From NCBI GenBank assembly GCA_015501605.1, contig JADNRZ010000005.1, positions 992,001-1,056,000 of the forward strand: a stretch of 64,000 bases of DNA, written 5' to 3'. Position numbers and translations under genes: made by a program. Shown here piece after piece: positions 35,081 to 46,900 of this stretch (the stretch's first letter is position 1; every line of letters starts with the position of its first letter). The stretch comes from Panaeolus papilionaceus (lineage: Eukaryota; Basidiomycota; Agaricomycetes; Agaricales). A model generated the notes under the pieces. The model was given only the letters and a program-made list of their open reading frames with translations, was not told where the DNA came from and ran no database searches.

Positions 35081-37215
35081 ATGGCCACGAAAGAAGATCA
35101 AGAAATCCTCAGGCTGCTCGTACAGCATGTCTCGCGTGCGTTTTATGAGCCCAAATATACAATTATCATGGATCAGCTTGCGAGGCATCCTGTGTGAGTT
35201 GTCTCATGGTTTTCATGGTTTTTCTGGTAGCTTTGGGACTTGGGGCTCGTTGTCTGCATGTCCATAATTCTGGCCATGTTTTTCTATGGTTTACCGGCAG
35301 TGTGTAGTGGTGGATTCAATTTTTTATGTTGTTGAGCGCTGCCACGTTGCATTCGGCCCCTCTTGCTGTTGTGTTGCTCCCTTTTTTGTCTTCGATACAG
35401 ATTTGAACATGAATGGAATGCTGATACGGCAAACTATTTCTTTCTCAGTCTCAAAGACGATGATCTGGCTGGTCGGATGGGTCTTCAACCTAAGGAACTA
35501 AACAAGGTCATCGCTGTGCTGTCCAACGACTCTTTGGTGAAAATGTAAGTGTTCTTTAGATGCTCGTCTCTCTTTGAACAATCGTTTATCCTTTTTTACT
35601 CCATCCTCAGACATCGTCAAAATGAGTTGAAGGAAGGCGCTCAGCGGTCAGTCGGAAAACAGTATTACTACATTGACTACGAGCATTTTTGCAATGTCGT
35701 GAAGTGGAGAATTGCAAAAATGCGGCAAATCATTGACTCAACTCTGCGTAATGTGCGGTTCAACTTTGCTTTACTTCCTATTTTTTTTTTTTGTTGCAAT
35801 AACTTACTGTTATCTACCTTGACAGGAACTCGATAACAAGGGTTACATTTGCACCCAGTGCAAGCAGGCTTATACCCCACTGGAGGTCGACCGACTCATG
35901 GACTTTGCGCAAGGCACTCTCATTTGCGAAATCTGCCATGCAGAAGTTATCGACAATGAAAACGCAGAAAGCGTACAGGGTAGTAAGGATCGCATGCAAA
36001 GGTTCAATAATCAAATGAGGTTTATAAGAGAAGGACTGCAGAAGAGCGAGTCCATGGTCCTCCCAGCGTATGTTACATCCTTTTGACTGAATCCTCCCAC
36101 CAATCTTTTTTTCGCTCTAGTTTTGATGCTGAGCTCTGGATCAAGACACATCCTTCTGAGTCCGATAAACAGAGGGCGGCGGGATCCGCTAACACCGCGG
36201 GTGCTGGTCTCAAGGTCGCTGGTTCAGCTGGTGGCACCATAGACCAAGGCGTCGGTATCCTCATGGCTCTGGATAAAGATGAATCCCAGAGGAAAATGGA
36301 GCGGGATGCGCAGGCCGAAGTTAAGCGAATGCAGAATGCCCTACCTTCATGGCATCTCAAGAGTACCATCACTGGTGACTTGACTGCTTTGGGTGTTCGG
36401 GAACGAGGACGGGCGGAAGCTGTAGCAAATGCTGGCTCTGCGAATAGTAACGATGACGCTTTGAAGGGGTTGGGAATAATTGGTGGCTCATCCCACAAGG
36501 CACATGATAATCAATTAAATGGGACGTCAAATGGTACAACCCAGCACGCTACAGATGTCAAGCCGACGATTAATGTTGAGGCTGATTGTAGGTTCTTCAT
36601 TTTTATACAATTTTGCACTGTGTTAATTTTTTCCCGACAGTGTATGATCAGTACTACGCCTCTCTTGCTGCGTCCACAGCTGCCACGCCGACTGGATATA
36701 CATACAGCGCTGCGGGTAGCCACTCTGACTCTCCGATAGGCGACGAGGTTACATTCAGCAATGGTGCGAGAGGCGACGAAGAGGATAAAAAGCCCAACGT
36801 AGAATATCTAGACTCTTTGAACGCTTTCCGCAAGCGCTCGAGAAGCCAGGAGGATGTTGGTGGGGAGGGCAAAGAGAAGCTGCCCAAGCTAAATGGTACA
36901 AATGGCATATCCAACGGACATACAAATGGGTTCGTTGCCCCTATAGCTGCTGCAACGAATAGTCCTGCGGACACAGAGATGTGGGGCGCGAGTCAGGATA
37001 TGAGTGTGGATGGTGGGGCTTCCGGAGATGATCCGATGGTTATGGGTACGTGGTCTCACTTTTAATTGGCGAAACAAGACTCATTGCCCCTTTATTCAGT
37101 CAATGGCAATCCAAAGCCGTACTCCCAGGTAACCGAGGAAGATCACGAGCTTATGACGCCAGAAGAATACACAGCCTACTTCGACATTATGCAAGGGTCT
37201 TCCCTTGGATTTTGA
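35081..37215 (+). CDS. TFA1: Transcription initiation factor TFIIE subunit alpha
   Basis: Exons join to MATKEDQEILRLLVQHVSRA, then a winged-helix region (YFFLSLKDDDLAGRMGLQPK, IAVLSNDSLVK) and the basic block VKWRIAKMR. The zinc ribbon follows: YICTQCKQAYTPLE and GTLICEICHAEV, a CX2C...CX2C pattern near 35840-35940. The C-terminal half is low-complexity Ser/Gly/Asn-rich with a Lys/Arg-rich patch (FRKRSRSQED). It ends in an acidic segment (VTEEDHELMTPEEYTAYFDI, then MQGSSLGF), as in TFIIE alpha. The factor recruits TFIIH to the RNA polymerase II preinitiation complex and stimulates its kinase and helicase. About six short introns are used; the stop is 37213-37215. Confidence 0.95.
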
Positions 37216-37705
37216 GTCGTATATAGATCGAAATACACAGAAACCCGAAGTATAGTTGTTGCTCGACTTTGACAGGACTTTTGCCTCATTTGTTGCCTAT
37301 TTTCCCCCGATCATTTTAAACGGAATCTCCGTTATGACCATGGGTTAGGGCAATCTGGCATTGGTTTTGTTGATAGCTTTCGTCTTGCTTGACGCTCCTT
37401 ACCTACTTGTATGCATAGTATCCCCTTTTCTGTGCAGATTATATTCGTCATTTTTTGGAGTTCCTTCTGCAAAGCGACACAGATACTCTCCACGATGTAT
37501 ATATTTGTAGGTCTACATAACATAGTTAATTTCTAATTTCTAATTGTAACGAGGGCGAGGTTTGTGAAATTATACATCAAGCGATGTCCATGATATTGTA
37601 AAGTGGACACATCTACGAGCGTGATCTAAGCGAAAGCCCTAGTCCTACGACTCTACCGCAAATGAAGGGACCCTAGATATGCGACGTGTATCCTGCTGTC
37701 TTGCT
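37216..37705. other. Convergent 3' intergenic region
   Basis: 3' flanks of TFA1 (plus) and of the PPR gene (minus). No gene seen. Confidence 0.6.
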
Positions 37706-40564
37706 TCACAAACTGGGTGTTTTCCTGACAACTCGGGGAAGAGCAAATCCTGTTGTGATTGATAACATCGAGTCCACGTCTGAACCACTTGATTCTTGAA
37801 GTACCGCTGCTGTGCCCGATACCCTAACCAATGACCACTGAGAGGCTGTTGGGGCCCAGCCTGCTCGAGAACTAGACCACTGCAGGGCTGATAGCTCAAG
37901 GGAGGGAAAATCACACTTCGCCTGGCGACGACAAACTTTTAATATCGCTTTGGAACCTATGCAGATAAACGTCAGAAAATGGCGATCCAATAACAAAAAA
38001 TCGCTTACCCATGTAGCTCCCTGAGTCTTTAGTTCATGCAAATGCACGAGAGCAGTGTCCAAATAGGAATCTTCCCCAGGGACATACTCATGAACGAGGC
38101 AAAGCCTCCTCAGGACCTCTGTCGCAGCTTCCACATCCCTGGATATAATGAAACCACGAATGATGGCAACATATGTGGTGAGATCAGGTTTGGGTATAGC
38201 TCCCCTCTGGCTGGCGAATAAATCATAAATGGACGTGGTGGGAGATGGTGATGGTGCGTCCTTGGGTGAGGTCGACTTGGGCATGCCCTCCGCCTGCTCC
38301 GGTTGCTGCTCCATATGATCAAGAACGAGGAAAGCCTTCTCCGTCATCCCATTGCTCGAGTAAAACGCTGCCAGTTCGGTGTAATGATAGGCAGTCGGAG
38401 TTATACCCAGTTCTACCATATCATTGAGTATCTTGACCCCGCGGCCTTCCCCAAATGCGTGCATCATCGGTCGAATAAACGGCGTGAATGCAACTCTGCT
38501 GATCTTGTCATTCCCCTTTTCATGGGGAAGTGGGGCCATGAGCGATGCAGTTGAAGGTATGGAAGGGTCATCCATGCCGTCTACGCCAGCTTGGGCATAG
38601 CGCAGCAATTTCATGTACAGCTTATCCAACGTCTGGCAGGATTCGGCGTAGTGAACGAGTGCAGCCCAAACCAGGTCACAATGGTCTATTGTCGGCCATA
38701 ACTTTCCGCGAGGATGGACTATTCGGCTTGCAGAAATGATACGGCGGGGAAGGGAGGGTGAAGATGGGGAAGGTGTGTGTTGTTTCCGCTCCTTGAGCAT
38801 ACGACGGTGTGCAGCCAGAACCTCCTCGCGAGGGACGCCAGTCAGATGGAAGTGGTTCATAAATGTCTCCAGGACGAGAGAATGATGGCCCAAGTTGTTG
38901 TAGATCATCATCTCGGAAAAAAGCAAGACGTTGCTGCTGAAGAAGCTATTGTTGAGGGCTTTTTGGAGAAGTAAAGTTAGGCCAACGCGTCGACCTGAAG
39001 ATGTGTAGTGATGCATGAAATTGGTGATGTTCTTCGGCTCAGGAAGGGTCCCCAATACAACACCTCTTTTTAACAGGCGCAAATTACTGGGCATGTGGGA
39101 GGTGAGCGTCTGCAAGGTCTTTCGGACTCGCACCGGGAGATCAACTAGGACGGGGGCTGGGATGGCATTCAAACGGTAGCTTGAAACCAAGTCCTCGACT
39201 CTAGAAATAAGCTCTGTTTTCTTGGACTGTCGGAGCTGGGATAGGAGAATATCGACAGTGGGTTTGGTGACCCTAATGGATGCTCCAGCGGCCTCTAAGA
39301 GGATTGCAAACGCGTCTTCACTGCGACGACTGCGAGCCAGTGTGCGCACTGCCGTTGAATAGATGTGCGTGTCTATCCCGTTAGCAGCAGGTTTAACAGA
39401 AGACACATCGTTGTATCGCATGGAGGCTTCACAGATGGCGTTGAGGAAGTCTCGGGTGTACTCTAGGTCGGAGTAGCGAACAATCGTGGGGACGACATCA
39501 TATGTCATAGTGCTGATGTAGCCCTTTCCACTCATGGTGAGGGCAAAGTCCGTCAACAGCTCCAAATCCGTCACCCTCAAATTGTTGAGCTGCCGCGCGA
39601 TTCGTCGAACCTTGAAAGTCTGGTTGGTGTCGTCAGAAGTTCTGTCTGGCAAAAGTGGCAGCCAAGCTAGAATCCGCGTGCGTCGTTCCTTTGCAGTTAA
39701 ATCGGATGCAGATATTAATGCGAGGACAGCGACTTCGTATGCCGGGGATTTGGGTATAGGCGTTCCGAGATCCCGCAACTCTCGAAGCAGTTGATACGCT
39801 TTGTCAAGCTGGTTTTGTTCTATGAGGCGAAGAAGAAAGTGACCAGAGGAAAGGGGCGTTTGGGTAGGGATATCGGATTGGACTGCGAATGCATACCCTT
39901 CGTCCTCCTCAAAGAGGGCCGAGCCGTCGGCTGATATATCGGGAAGAAGCGCCGGTAGCTGCTTTTGAACGAGTTCCATAATGGAGGGTTTTGGTATGGC
40001 CGTGGCATGACGAATATTCTCGTAGTCCACTGACAGGTCTTCGAATACAGACTCGGAGATTCCCGCCTGAGGAGGTATCACTGGTGCAGAAAGCAGCGCG
40101 TCTAGTTCTTGTAACACGTCGGGACCTGCAACCTTTCGAAGAATCGGAAGGAAGTCGTCCCTGACCACTTGGTGCTCGCCTTTCGACGCAAATATGGATG
40201 CAAGGTCAACGATGAGGGAACTAGTTTTTTCTGGTGTATCCAGCAAAACCTTTTTGAACTGGAACATTACAGCTGGTGTCGGCGCGGCTTCTACAGCATC
40301 CCGCATTACAACCTTGGCTTCCTCTAGCCTATCCTCTTCAACCAAAGCACAGAAAGTGCGAAATGATGCCTGAGCATCGAGTACATCTATTGGGAAAGCA
40401 TTATGGGATGGACCCAAGTCGACGGAATAGTTCTGGCGGTGAGACGCGCGAATATTATGATCTGCTGTGTTTAGTGTAAGGGTATGATGATGCGAATATG
40501 CCACAAAGGTACGGTTAAGGAGTGGTCTTGAGGAGCGCAGAGTGTGCCATGAGGCTAGAAGCAT
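37706..40564 (-). CDS. Mitochondrial pentatricopeptide-repeat (PPR) protein
   Basis: A single long frame of up to 952 residues begins MLLASWHTLRSSRPLLNR, rich in Arg/Ser/His and lacking acids, as in a mitochondrial presequence. PPR-type helix pairs are clear near the C-terminus: GITPTAYHYTELAAFYSSNG followed by KAFLVLDHME, and KPDLTTYVAIIRGFI followed by EAATEVLRRL. Several weaker ones occur earlier, for example QNQLDKAYQLLRELRDLG. PPR proteins bind organelle RNA; the target cannot be told. The 3' end has two readings. The unspliced frame stops at 37706. Removing a 52-nt intron (TGG|gtaagc ... catag, about 37958-38009) gives an earlier stop at 37939-37941 and the end QGATWVPKRY. I think the spliced form is likelier. 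The gene diverges from the kinase gene. Confidence 0.88.
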   Translation of the reverse strand: MLLASWHTLRSSRPLLNRTFVAYSHHHTLTLNTADHNIRASHRQNYSVDLGPSHNAFPIDVLDAQASFRTFCALVEEDRLEEAKVVMRDAVEAAPTPAVMFQFKKVLLDTPEKTSSLIVDLASIFASKGEHQVVRDDFLPILRKVAGPDVLQELDALLSAPVIPPQAGISESVFEDLSVDYENIRHATAIPKPSIMELVQKQLPALLPDISADGSALFEEDEGYAFAVQSDIPTQTPLSSGHFLLRLIEQNQLDKAYQLLRELRDLGTPIPKSPAYEVAVLALISASDLTAKERRTRILAWLPLLPDRTSDDTNQTFKVRRIARQLNNLRVTDLELLTDFALTMSGKGYISTMTYDVVPTIVRYSDLEYTRDFLNAICEASMRYNDVSSVKPAANGIDTHIYSTAVRTLARSRRSEDAFAILLEAAGASIRVTKPTVDILLSQLRQSKKTELISRVEDLVSSYRLNAIPAPVLVDLPVRVRKTLQTLTSHMPSNLRLLKRGVVLGTLPEPKNITNFMHHYTSSGRRVGLTLLLQKALNNSFFSSNVLLFSEMMIYNNLGHHSLVLETFMNHFHLTGVPREEVLAAHRRMLKERKQHTPSPSSPSLPRRIISASRIVHPRGKLWPTIDHCDLVWAALVHYAESCQTLDKLYMKLLRYAQAGVDGMDDPSIPSTASLMAPLPHEKGNDKISRVAFTPFIRPMMHAFGEGRGVKILNDMVELGITPTAYHYTELAAFYSSNGMTEKAFLVLDHMEQQPEQAEGMPKSTSPKDAPSPSPTTSIYDLFASQRGAIPKPDLTTYVAIIRGFIISRDVEAATEVLRRLCLVHEYVPGEDSYLDTALVHLHELKTQGATWVSDFLLLDRHFLTFICIGSKAILKVCRRQAKCDFPSLELSALQWSSSRAGWAPTASQWSLVRVSGTAAVLQESSGSDVDSMLSITTGFALPRVVRKTPSL

Positions 40565-40801
40565 TCAGGAGGGCGACGTTGACGGTGTGCTGCTCCTCGT
40601 TATGAGGCACAACCATGAGAGGAAGAGAAATTGTTGTCACGAATAATGTGACAGTCACAGTTGATAAGGGGGCGGCTGAGTGTTTTGATTTTTTCTTTCT
40701 TTCTGCTGTATTTATCTATCTTTTTGCCCGCTGGTCGTGCATCTCGCTCAGCACATCACTATTTTATTCTTTCTTTATCTATTTCTTACATTTTTATTAT
40801 T
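40565..40801. promoter_or_regulatory. Shared divergent promoter of the PPR and kinase genes
   Basis: Only 237 bp separate the two start codons. The kinase side has a long pyrimidine-rich tract (about 40680-40800), common just upstream of basidiomycete transcription starts. Confidence 0.6.
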
Positions 40802-43800
40802 ATGCAGAACATATCCGACAGTCCTCCAAAAGCTCCTCCTATCAAGTACACTGCTCCACTGGGAACTCGTTGGGCAAAAGAAAAGGCGGCGGCTGGCGGT
40901 GCTTCAGCTTTCGATTTACCTACAGACCCTAAAACTATAGGTCCTTGGATCTTGGGCGAGTGTATTGGAAAGGGCGCCTCTGGTCGCGTCAAAATTGCGA
41001 AACATCGCCGGACTGGCCAGCTAGCTGCTGTCAAGATTCTTCCCGTGCAACCTCTTGTCAACTCTAGAGCTTCTCTGGCGACACAACAGGCAAAGACCGA
41101 TAAGCAACGACTCGGGATCGACAGGGAAATAACTATGATGAAGCTTATGAATCATCCCAACATAATGCGGATCTATGATGTGTTTGAAGGCGAGAAGGAG
41201 TTGTTTCTAGTTCTGGAGTACGTCGAAGGCGGGGAACTTTTCGATTTCTTGGTCAACAGAGGGCGCCTTCCTCCAGACGAGGCTCTCATTTACTTCAGGC
41301 AAATAGTCTATGGTCTCAACTATGCTCATACTTTCTCGATCATCCATCGCGATCTCAAACCAGAGAACATCCTCATTGCTTCGCTCAGTCCACCTCTGAT
41401 AAAAATCGCAGATTGGGGTATGGCCGCCTTTGCTCCTCCTGCTTTGGAATTGGAGACTAGTTGTGGCTCACCACATTACGCTAGCCCTGAAATTGTCAAT
41501 GGTGAAAAGTATCAAGGCAACGCTACCGATATCTGGAGTTGTGGTGTTATTCTCTATGCCTTGCTTACTGGTCGACTGCCTTTCGATGATAAAAATGTCC
41601 GTACTTTGCTCGCTAAAGTGAAAAGCGGGAAATACGAAATGCCTTCGTGGATCGATCCCCTCGCGAAGGATCTTTTGAGTAAAATGTTGATCGTTGATGT
41701 CACCAAACGCATAACAGTAAGCCTGCGCTTTCGCCTCCCTGAGAATGCATTGAATGACTCTGTGATCGTAACAGATTCCCGAAATTCTATCACACCCATG
41801 GCTGGTATCGCGACCTGCAATTCCTTTTGCTAGCACTGATGGTGGCACTTTCACTCTCCTGGCCCCTCCCCTCCCTCCATCTCCGAGCGTACTTGCGCGT
41901 CCCATTGAATCTCCAGAACTGATAGACCTGGAACTCTTCGAATCATTGCGAATCATTTGGGGACGCCATGCAGATCCAGAAGGAGAATCTATCAAACGCG
42001 ATCTCTGTTCCCCAGTGAGTCATGGCGTTCATGCGAAAGCCTTTTACTTTCTCCTTCGAAAATACAGAGAGGAATCTCTCAGGAACCGCTCCAGTGATTT
42101 GGATTACCACGAACCCCGAAAATCTGCTATCCCAGCACTCGAACTCAAGTCCTTGACCCTCAGCTTGGATTGGGAGCTAGATCTTCCCGAGGAAGGCTCC
42201 TTTCCCATGACCGAACGACCAAAGTCTGGCGTTACATTGCCCTTAGGCGCACAGAACTCAGCTGCCTCTCCTCCATTCGAAAAACCCTCTGTCATTCCAA
42301 CGTCTCGAAAAAGAGCCCTGACTCAGGTGGTCATGCCGAAGGAGCGTCTGGAATCGACACGAGTCCCATCAGATGGCGCGAACCCGCAACCCCAAGAGCA
42401 TAAGGGCGATGATCATCAGGGTTCATCTACAGCAAACGGGGGTCAAGCTCGCAGCTCAATTGGCACCGTTCGCAGGCCGACGAGACCACTGGCTCCCAGG
42501 CGAGCTCTCACCCAGTCCATTGCATCGGACGTGGTTGAAGGTGATGGGAAAATCACCTCGATGGGCTTCACGCAACACTTGCATCAAATACAAACCCGTA
42601 CGGCATCTGGATCTAATAGGCCACGATCGACCGGTGGGACTGTCCTCAGTGAGACTGAACGAAAGATGATGCTCTCTGGTTCCCGAATTGTATCTGCCCC
42701 TGCAGCCACTAGCGTCGCTGCCACATCCAGAATTGTATCGGGGAGGTCGACAAGAACAGACGACTCGAAATCGCTGGAGCGCGCACTGCCTTTGCTCACG
42801 GCGCCGAGAACAGATAATCCGCACTTGCAGCGCACCATCGACGACATCACCCAAAAGGTCAACGATCTCGTCCAGGCTGTTACGCAGGCAGCCCCGACGG
42901 TTGTTGAGGAAAAAGAAGTCGTTAAACCACACACAAGTAAGACGGACGGAGAAAAAGAAAATCGGAGCATAGATGAGGAGGGTTGGAGCCATGTTAGTGC
43001 GGATTCAGACCGCTCATCTGGGGTTGGTCTCGGCGTCGGAATGGCCCACAACAGAGACCCGGGAAAGGACGTTCAAAACACAGTTCAAGCATCCAGCTCC
43101 CCAGCGAAAGTGAAACGGGAAAAGGAAAAAAAGGCGCGACGTAAGATCTTAGCTTATTTCGCTTGGGCGCTCATTGATGTTTATCCCTGCGCTTAGCACC
43201 ACCTCTCGAGTTGCAGTCTTCGAACCCCAGACGAACCACACTGGGGATGCTCGGTTCTCCTATCGCACTCAGCTCTCCTATCCACCCTCCAGTCACAGGC
43301 AATAGGATTTTGACGTCACCTGTGGTGGGTGAATTCAAAGGCTGGTTTTCTAACCTCTTCAATTGGAAGAACGCGTCCGCCCAGGGTGGCGTGCTTTATT
43401 CGAATGATGACATTTTCCAAACACGCACGGATGTCGGACGGATTTTAGAGAATCTTGGTATCATTCTAACATACAGTTCAACCGATTATCAACCCAGTGA
43501 CCAAGTAGACGTCATATTCTGCCGTGTCGACCAACCCATTACCGATCCGGCCTCTGGGATCCAACTAAAATCTGTGAGATTTAGGCTGGAGTTTCGAGCA
43601 GCTCCCGGGCCTTCAGACGGAGGTGGAGAAGAGCACTCGTACCCCTCGATTGCCAGTCAAACTCAGAATGCCAGTTCATTGGTTACTCCGAGTATCGCAA
43701 GCGGTTCTCGCCCGCGCACGAGTTTACTCATGGGCCGGTCGAATACGCAGCAGGGGCATATAATCAGCCCATTGCCCCTGTCAAAATGGGACTTTCCACC

Positions 43801-43984
43801 AGGCTGTCTGTGCGCTATTGCTTTGGTTCATGAGAAGGGGTCGATGTCGACGTTTCGAGCTGTATGGAGGAGGCTGAAGCAAGAGTACGGCGATGCTTCT
43901 ACGGCCTATCCTTGCTTTAGCCCGGCTTTCCCGAATACCCCGTACACCGAAGCTCATCCTAGTCAACGTTCTGCAGCGATATAG
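40802..43984 (+). CDS. Ser/Thr kinase of the Nim1 group (Gin4/Hsl1/Cdr2-like)
   Basis: From ATG 40802 (MQNISDSPPKAPPIKY) the kinase domain spans about residues 48-320. It has the glycine loop GKGASG (56-61), Lys78 in AAVKIL, HRDLKPEN (182-189), DWG (204-206) in place of the usual DFG, and SPE (228-230). The long tail has Ser/Arg-rich disordered regions. A C-terminal globular part near 43330-43620 (FKGWFSNLFNWK, DVGRILENLGIILTYSS, SVRFRLEF) resembles the membrane-binding KA1-type domain of this group. Such kinases sit at the bud neck or medial cortex and restrain Wee1 to time mitosis and septation. Two introns are visible (41717-41773 and 43142-43196). The open frame extends upstream of 40802, but the only in-frame ATG that fits is this one. 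Confidence 0.93.
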
Positions 43985-46900
43985 ATCTGACTTATTCATT
44001 CATTATCATGACTAGACACACGATTATTGGCAGCCATCTGGGTGGTGCTTGATTACGATTTGATCCAGGGACTTTGATTAGAATAGAAAGTCAAACTACG
44101 ACTTGGATTGTAAACATATACGTGCTATCTTTGTATCTACTACGGAATAAATGTAACAACATGTCATGTATTCTCTAACTACGAAATTGACAATGATATC
44201 ATCCATTGTCATTGCCGCAGTCTTTGTTCGACATATCCTCTGACAAAGACCAATATTTTTCCTGACCTCATTTACCATATAAGGAAATAAGCAATTGCCA
44301 TTCGTTGCACGTCTGGATAGGACCACCTACATAACCGCGGTTCGGGAAGAAAAATACATGATGTGGGTCTTTGGTCTCTGGGTACATTTGTGTGTATACA
44401 GGCGCAGCAGGGAAGCTATTGTTCTTGCCGTTCGTTCAGGAAGTCAGCAACAACACTGGGAATAATTTAATTTACAGGAGTTCGCTCAGGAGGTGCACAT
44501 ACACAATAATCTGGAGAAACCGTACGGTAGATGCATCCCAAATCAGTGCCAAAGGCTAAGAGTGACAATATATTATTTGCAAATGCCATCTCGAAGTAGC
44601 GAATAACCTGATACCCTGCTGTACCTCTCCAATTAAATGTGTAAGAATCTGCCCACCACATGTTCGACTCTCTCATAAGCTAGATGCCTGCAAAAGATCT
44701 ATATACGCCAATACAAAGTCTGCAAAGACTATAAATGCATACCAAAGTATAAATTTTTCTATCGAACTTGCTGCAACATGGGCCCATAATCTATCGGCCT
44801 ATTTAGTGCGACTCACTAATTCCTCCATTCCCACTAAATTTAGACACTTTTTCCCGCAATAAATCATCTAAATGGGCACACCTTCTCTCATAGTCATGTA
44901 GTATGAGCCGCATATGACCGTTGTCTAAACCTTCTTGAGTATTTGTGAGTCTTACCGAGTCACATGGTGACAAAGAGGAAGTGCATAGTGTGGTTCTGTG
45001 ACCCTGCACGGCCTTTAGCTACTTGCAGCGGCGACCCACACCATCCACTGGGTAGCCGTTTTTAAACCCGATCTGAGTATTTTGTAAGTACGGAGGTCCG
45101 ATTGGTTTGGGCAACGGAAAAGTCGTGCTGTCGGAATTTCAAGATACAGTCTCATCAAAACCCCACTATTCTGCACTGCACCCTTGCCACGTTCCAGGGA
45201 TTCAATTTATCACTCATGACATGAGCTACATATGCGTCGAAAGATAAGGGCTGTCGAAATTGGCTTGCGATCCTTCTGTGATGCCTTGGTATCTTGGTGA
45301 ATCAATGGTGATACCCTTCCCCCCGCGGGACCAGAGAAAGTCCGTTTTAGGCAGCTTGTAATAACCTGTCATCTGGTGACTTGGTAGTTGGGCTGTGCAC
45401 ATTGCCGCAGCTGATCATCTTAATCACTTTATCTTAAAGCTGACGGCTCCATATACAGATCTAATTTAGCAGTCTGCCAGTGTAGGGGGCGTAGAAACCG
45501 TTGTTTTGTCATGTGGGAAAGGCGTCGCTACCTCACTGCCCTCGAACGGCGAATGCGGGCGGCATGTACAAGAAAAACTACGCCTGCTTGATTGTACTAA
45601 GAAAGAACAAAAGTGAACTCCGCAGAAATTTACTTATGCTTCCCCGGAACTGAATATATGTCTGTATCGTGGGTGTGGTATTCTAATTGTGCGCTCAGAA
45701 TAAGTTGCAAGTCATAACTTCTGACCCCTGTCTTGCCTGCCTGTCCTGTCTTGATTTCACTTGTAGATAGAAAGCACATAATCTATATTAGATGCAGTGC
45801 TCCGAAGATATTTCTAGACAGTTCTACCTGCAGTGTGATGTGACTTGGAACCGAATGTAGGGCGCCGCCGAGCCGCATCAGTGCGGCACGTGGGTCATCC
45901 ACGGTTCAGTGTGTATTTGGTGCTTTTATGCCCATTGTTAGGCATGTCCAAGGTTCGGCAACCCTCGATCTTACATGTGGGTAGTTTCAAGTGGATTTAA
46001 TTCTCGCTATATACCTCACGAGGAATAGAAAATATGGGGTGGAACATATTTAGAGGTCGCCCAGCAGTTTGGCCCGTGGCGCGTGTGCGTCAAGCACTGT
46101 CAACCTGAAGGGCAGGCGTCGACAGAGGCTCTGGACACACCACATCCGTTAACCACCAGTAAAAACGTGATATATACCATCGAATATAGGTATAAACCTG
46201 ACTATGTGTCCTTTCGAAAGATACCACGTTGCATTCCAAGCTTCCTCGCTGGGCCTGTGGAAATGCCGTCATGAGACTTTCATATTGCATTCGAAGTGTC
46301 ATTTAGCGGAAACATGATGGGACACGGTCTTTCCAGTGAGGTAAGTAGGTAAAACAGGAATTAACAGCAAGGTTTATTGAGTCATATAATGCTGCCTGGA
46401 GGCATGCGAGATGTTATCTGCATTTTTGTGGAAGGCTTTACCTCACGGCTGTATGATCTTCACCCTTTTGGACCCTTGGCCTAACGTTGAGGCTTTAGTG
46501 TATTGCTTCGCCTCGATGACGGCCATTACAATGGTGCCACATTGAAGAAGTCTTTACTCTAAAGTACTACTGATGATTCGAACAATAACACCCTGGCGTA
46601 TGAATGCTGTCTTGCTTTGGTATTCAATGATCTGTTGCATGATGATAACAACGGCTGTTGACTTCCATTGTTGACGGGAGACACCCACAAAATATTTTTG
46701 TGTTAAAAACGCGGCTGTATGGCGTGCTCGCCTGCTTGCGGCCACGAAATAGGGCGTACGCACACACGAGGAAACGAGAATAGAGCGTTTACCAGCGTTT
46801 GCAGTCGTGAGCGTCTCATTCAGCGGAAGCAAAGGTTGATAAGTCCGGTAATTAGGTTTAAAAACGAAAACTGCTTGCTGTCCATACAGATCTAGGGCCT

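Noticed and set aside
34297..35148. Plus-strand open frames upstream of TFA1 as separate genes
   Set aside because: No recognisable protein features; one overlaps the TFA1 first exon in another frame.
40661..40801. N-terminal extension of the kinase with a hydrophobic segment
   Set aside because: There is no ATG upstream in frame. The hydrophobic residues are a translation of the pyrimidine-rich promoter tract.
44096..44676. Minus-strand frames resembling a two-exon protein (WADSYTFNWRGTAGYQV...)
   Set aside because: Frames do not join by good splice sites and no family is recognisable.
45000..45200. Possible 5S rRNA or tRNA in the gene desert
   Set aside because: Reading for the conserved 5S and tRNA box motifs gave no convincing match; a covariance-model scan would be decisive.
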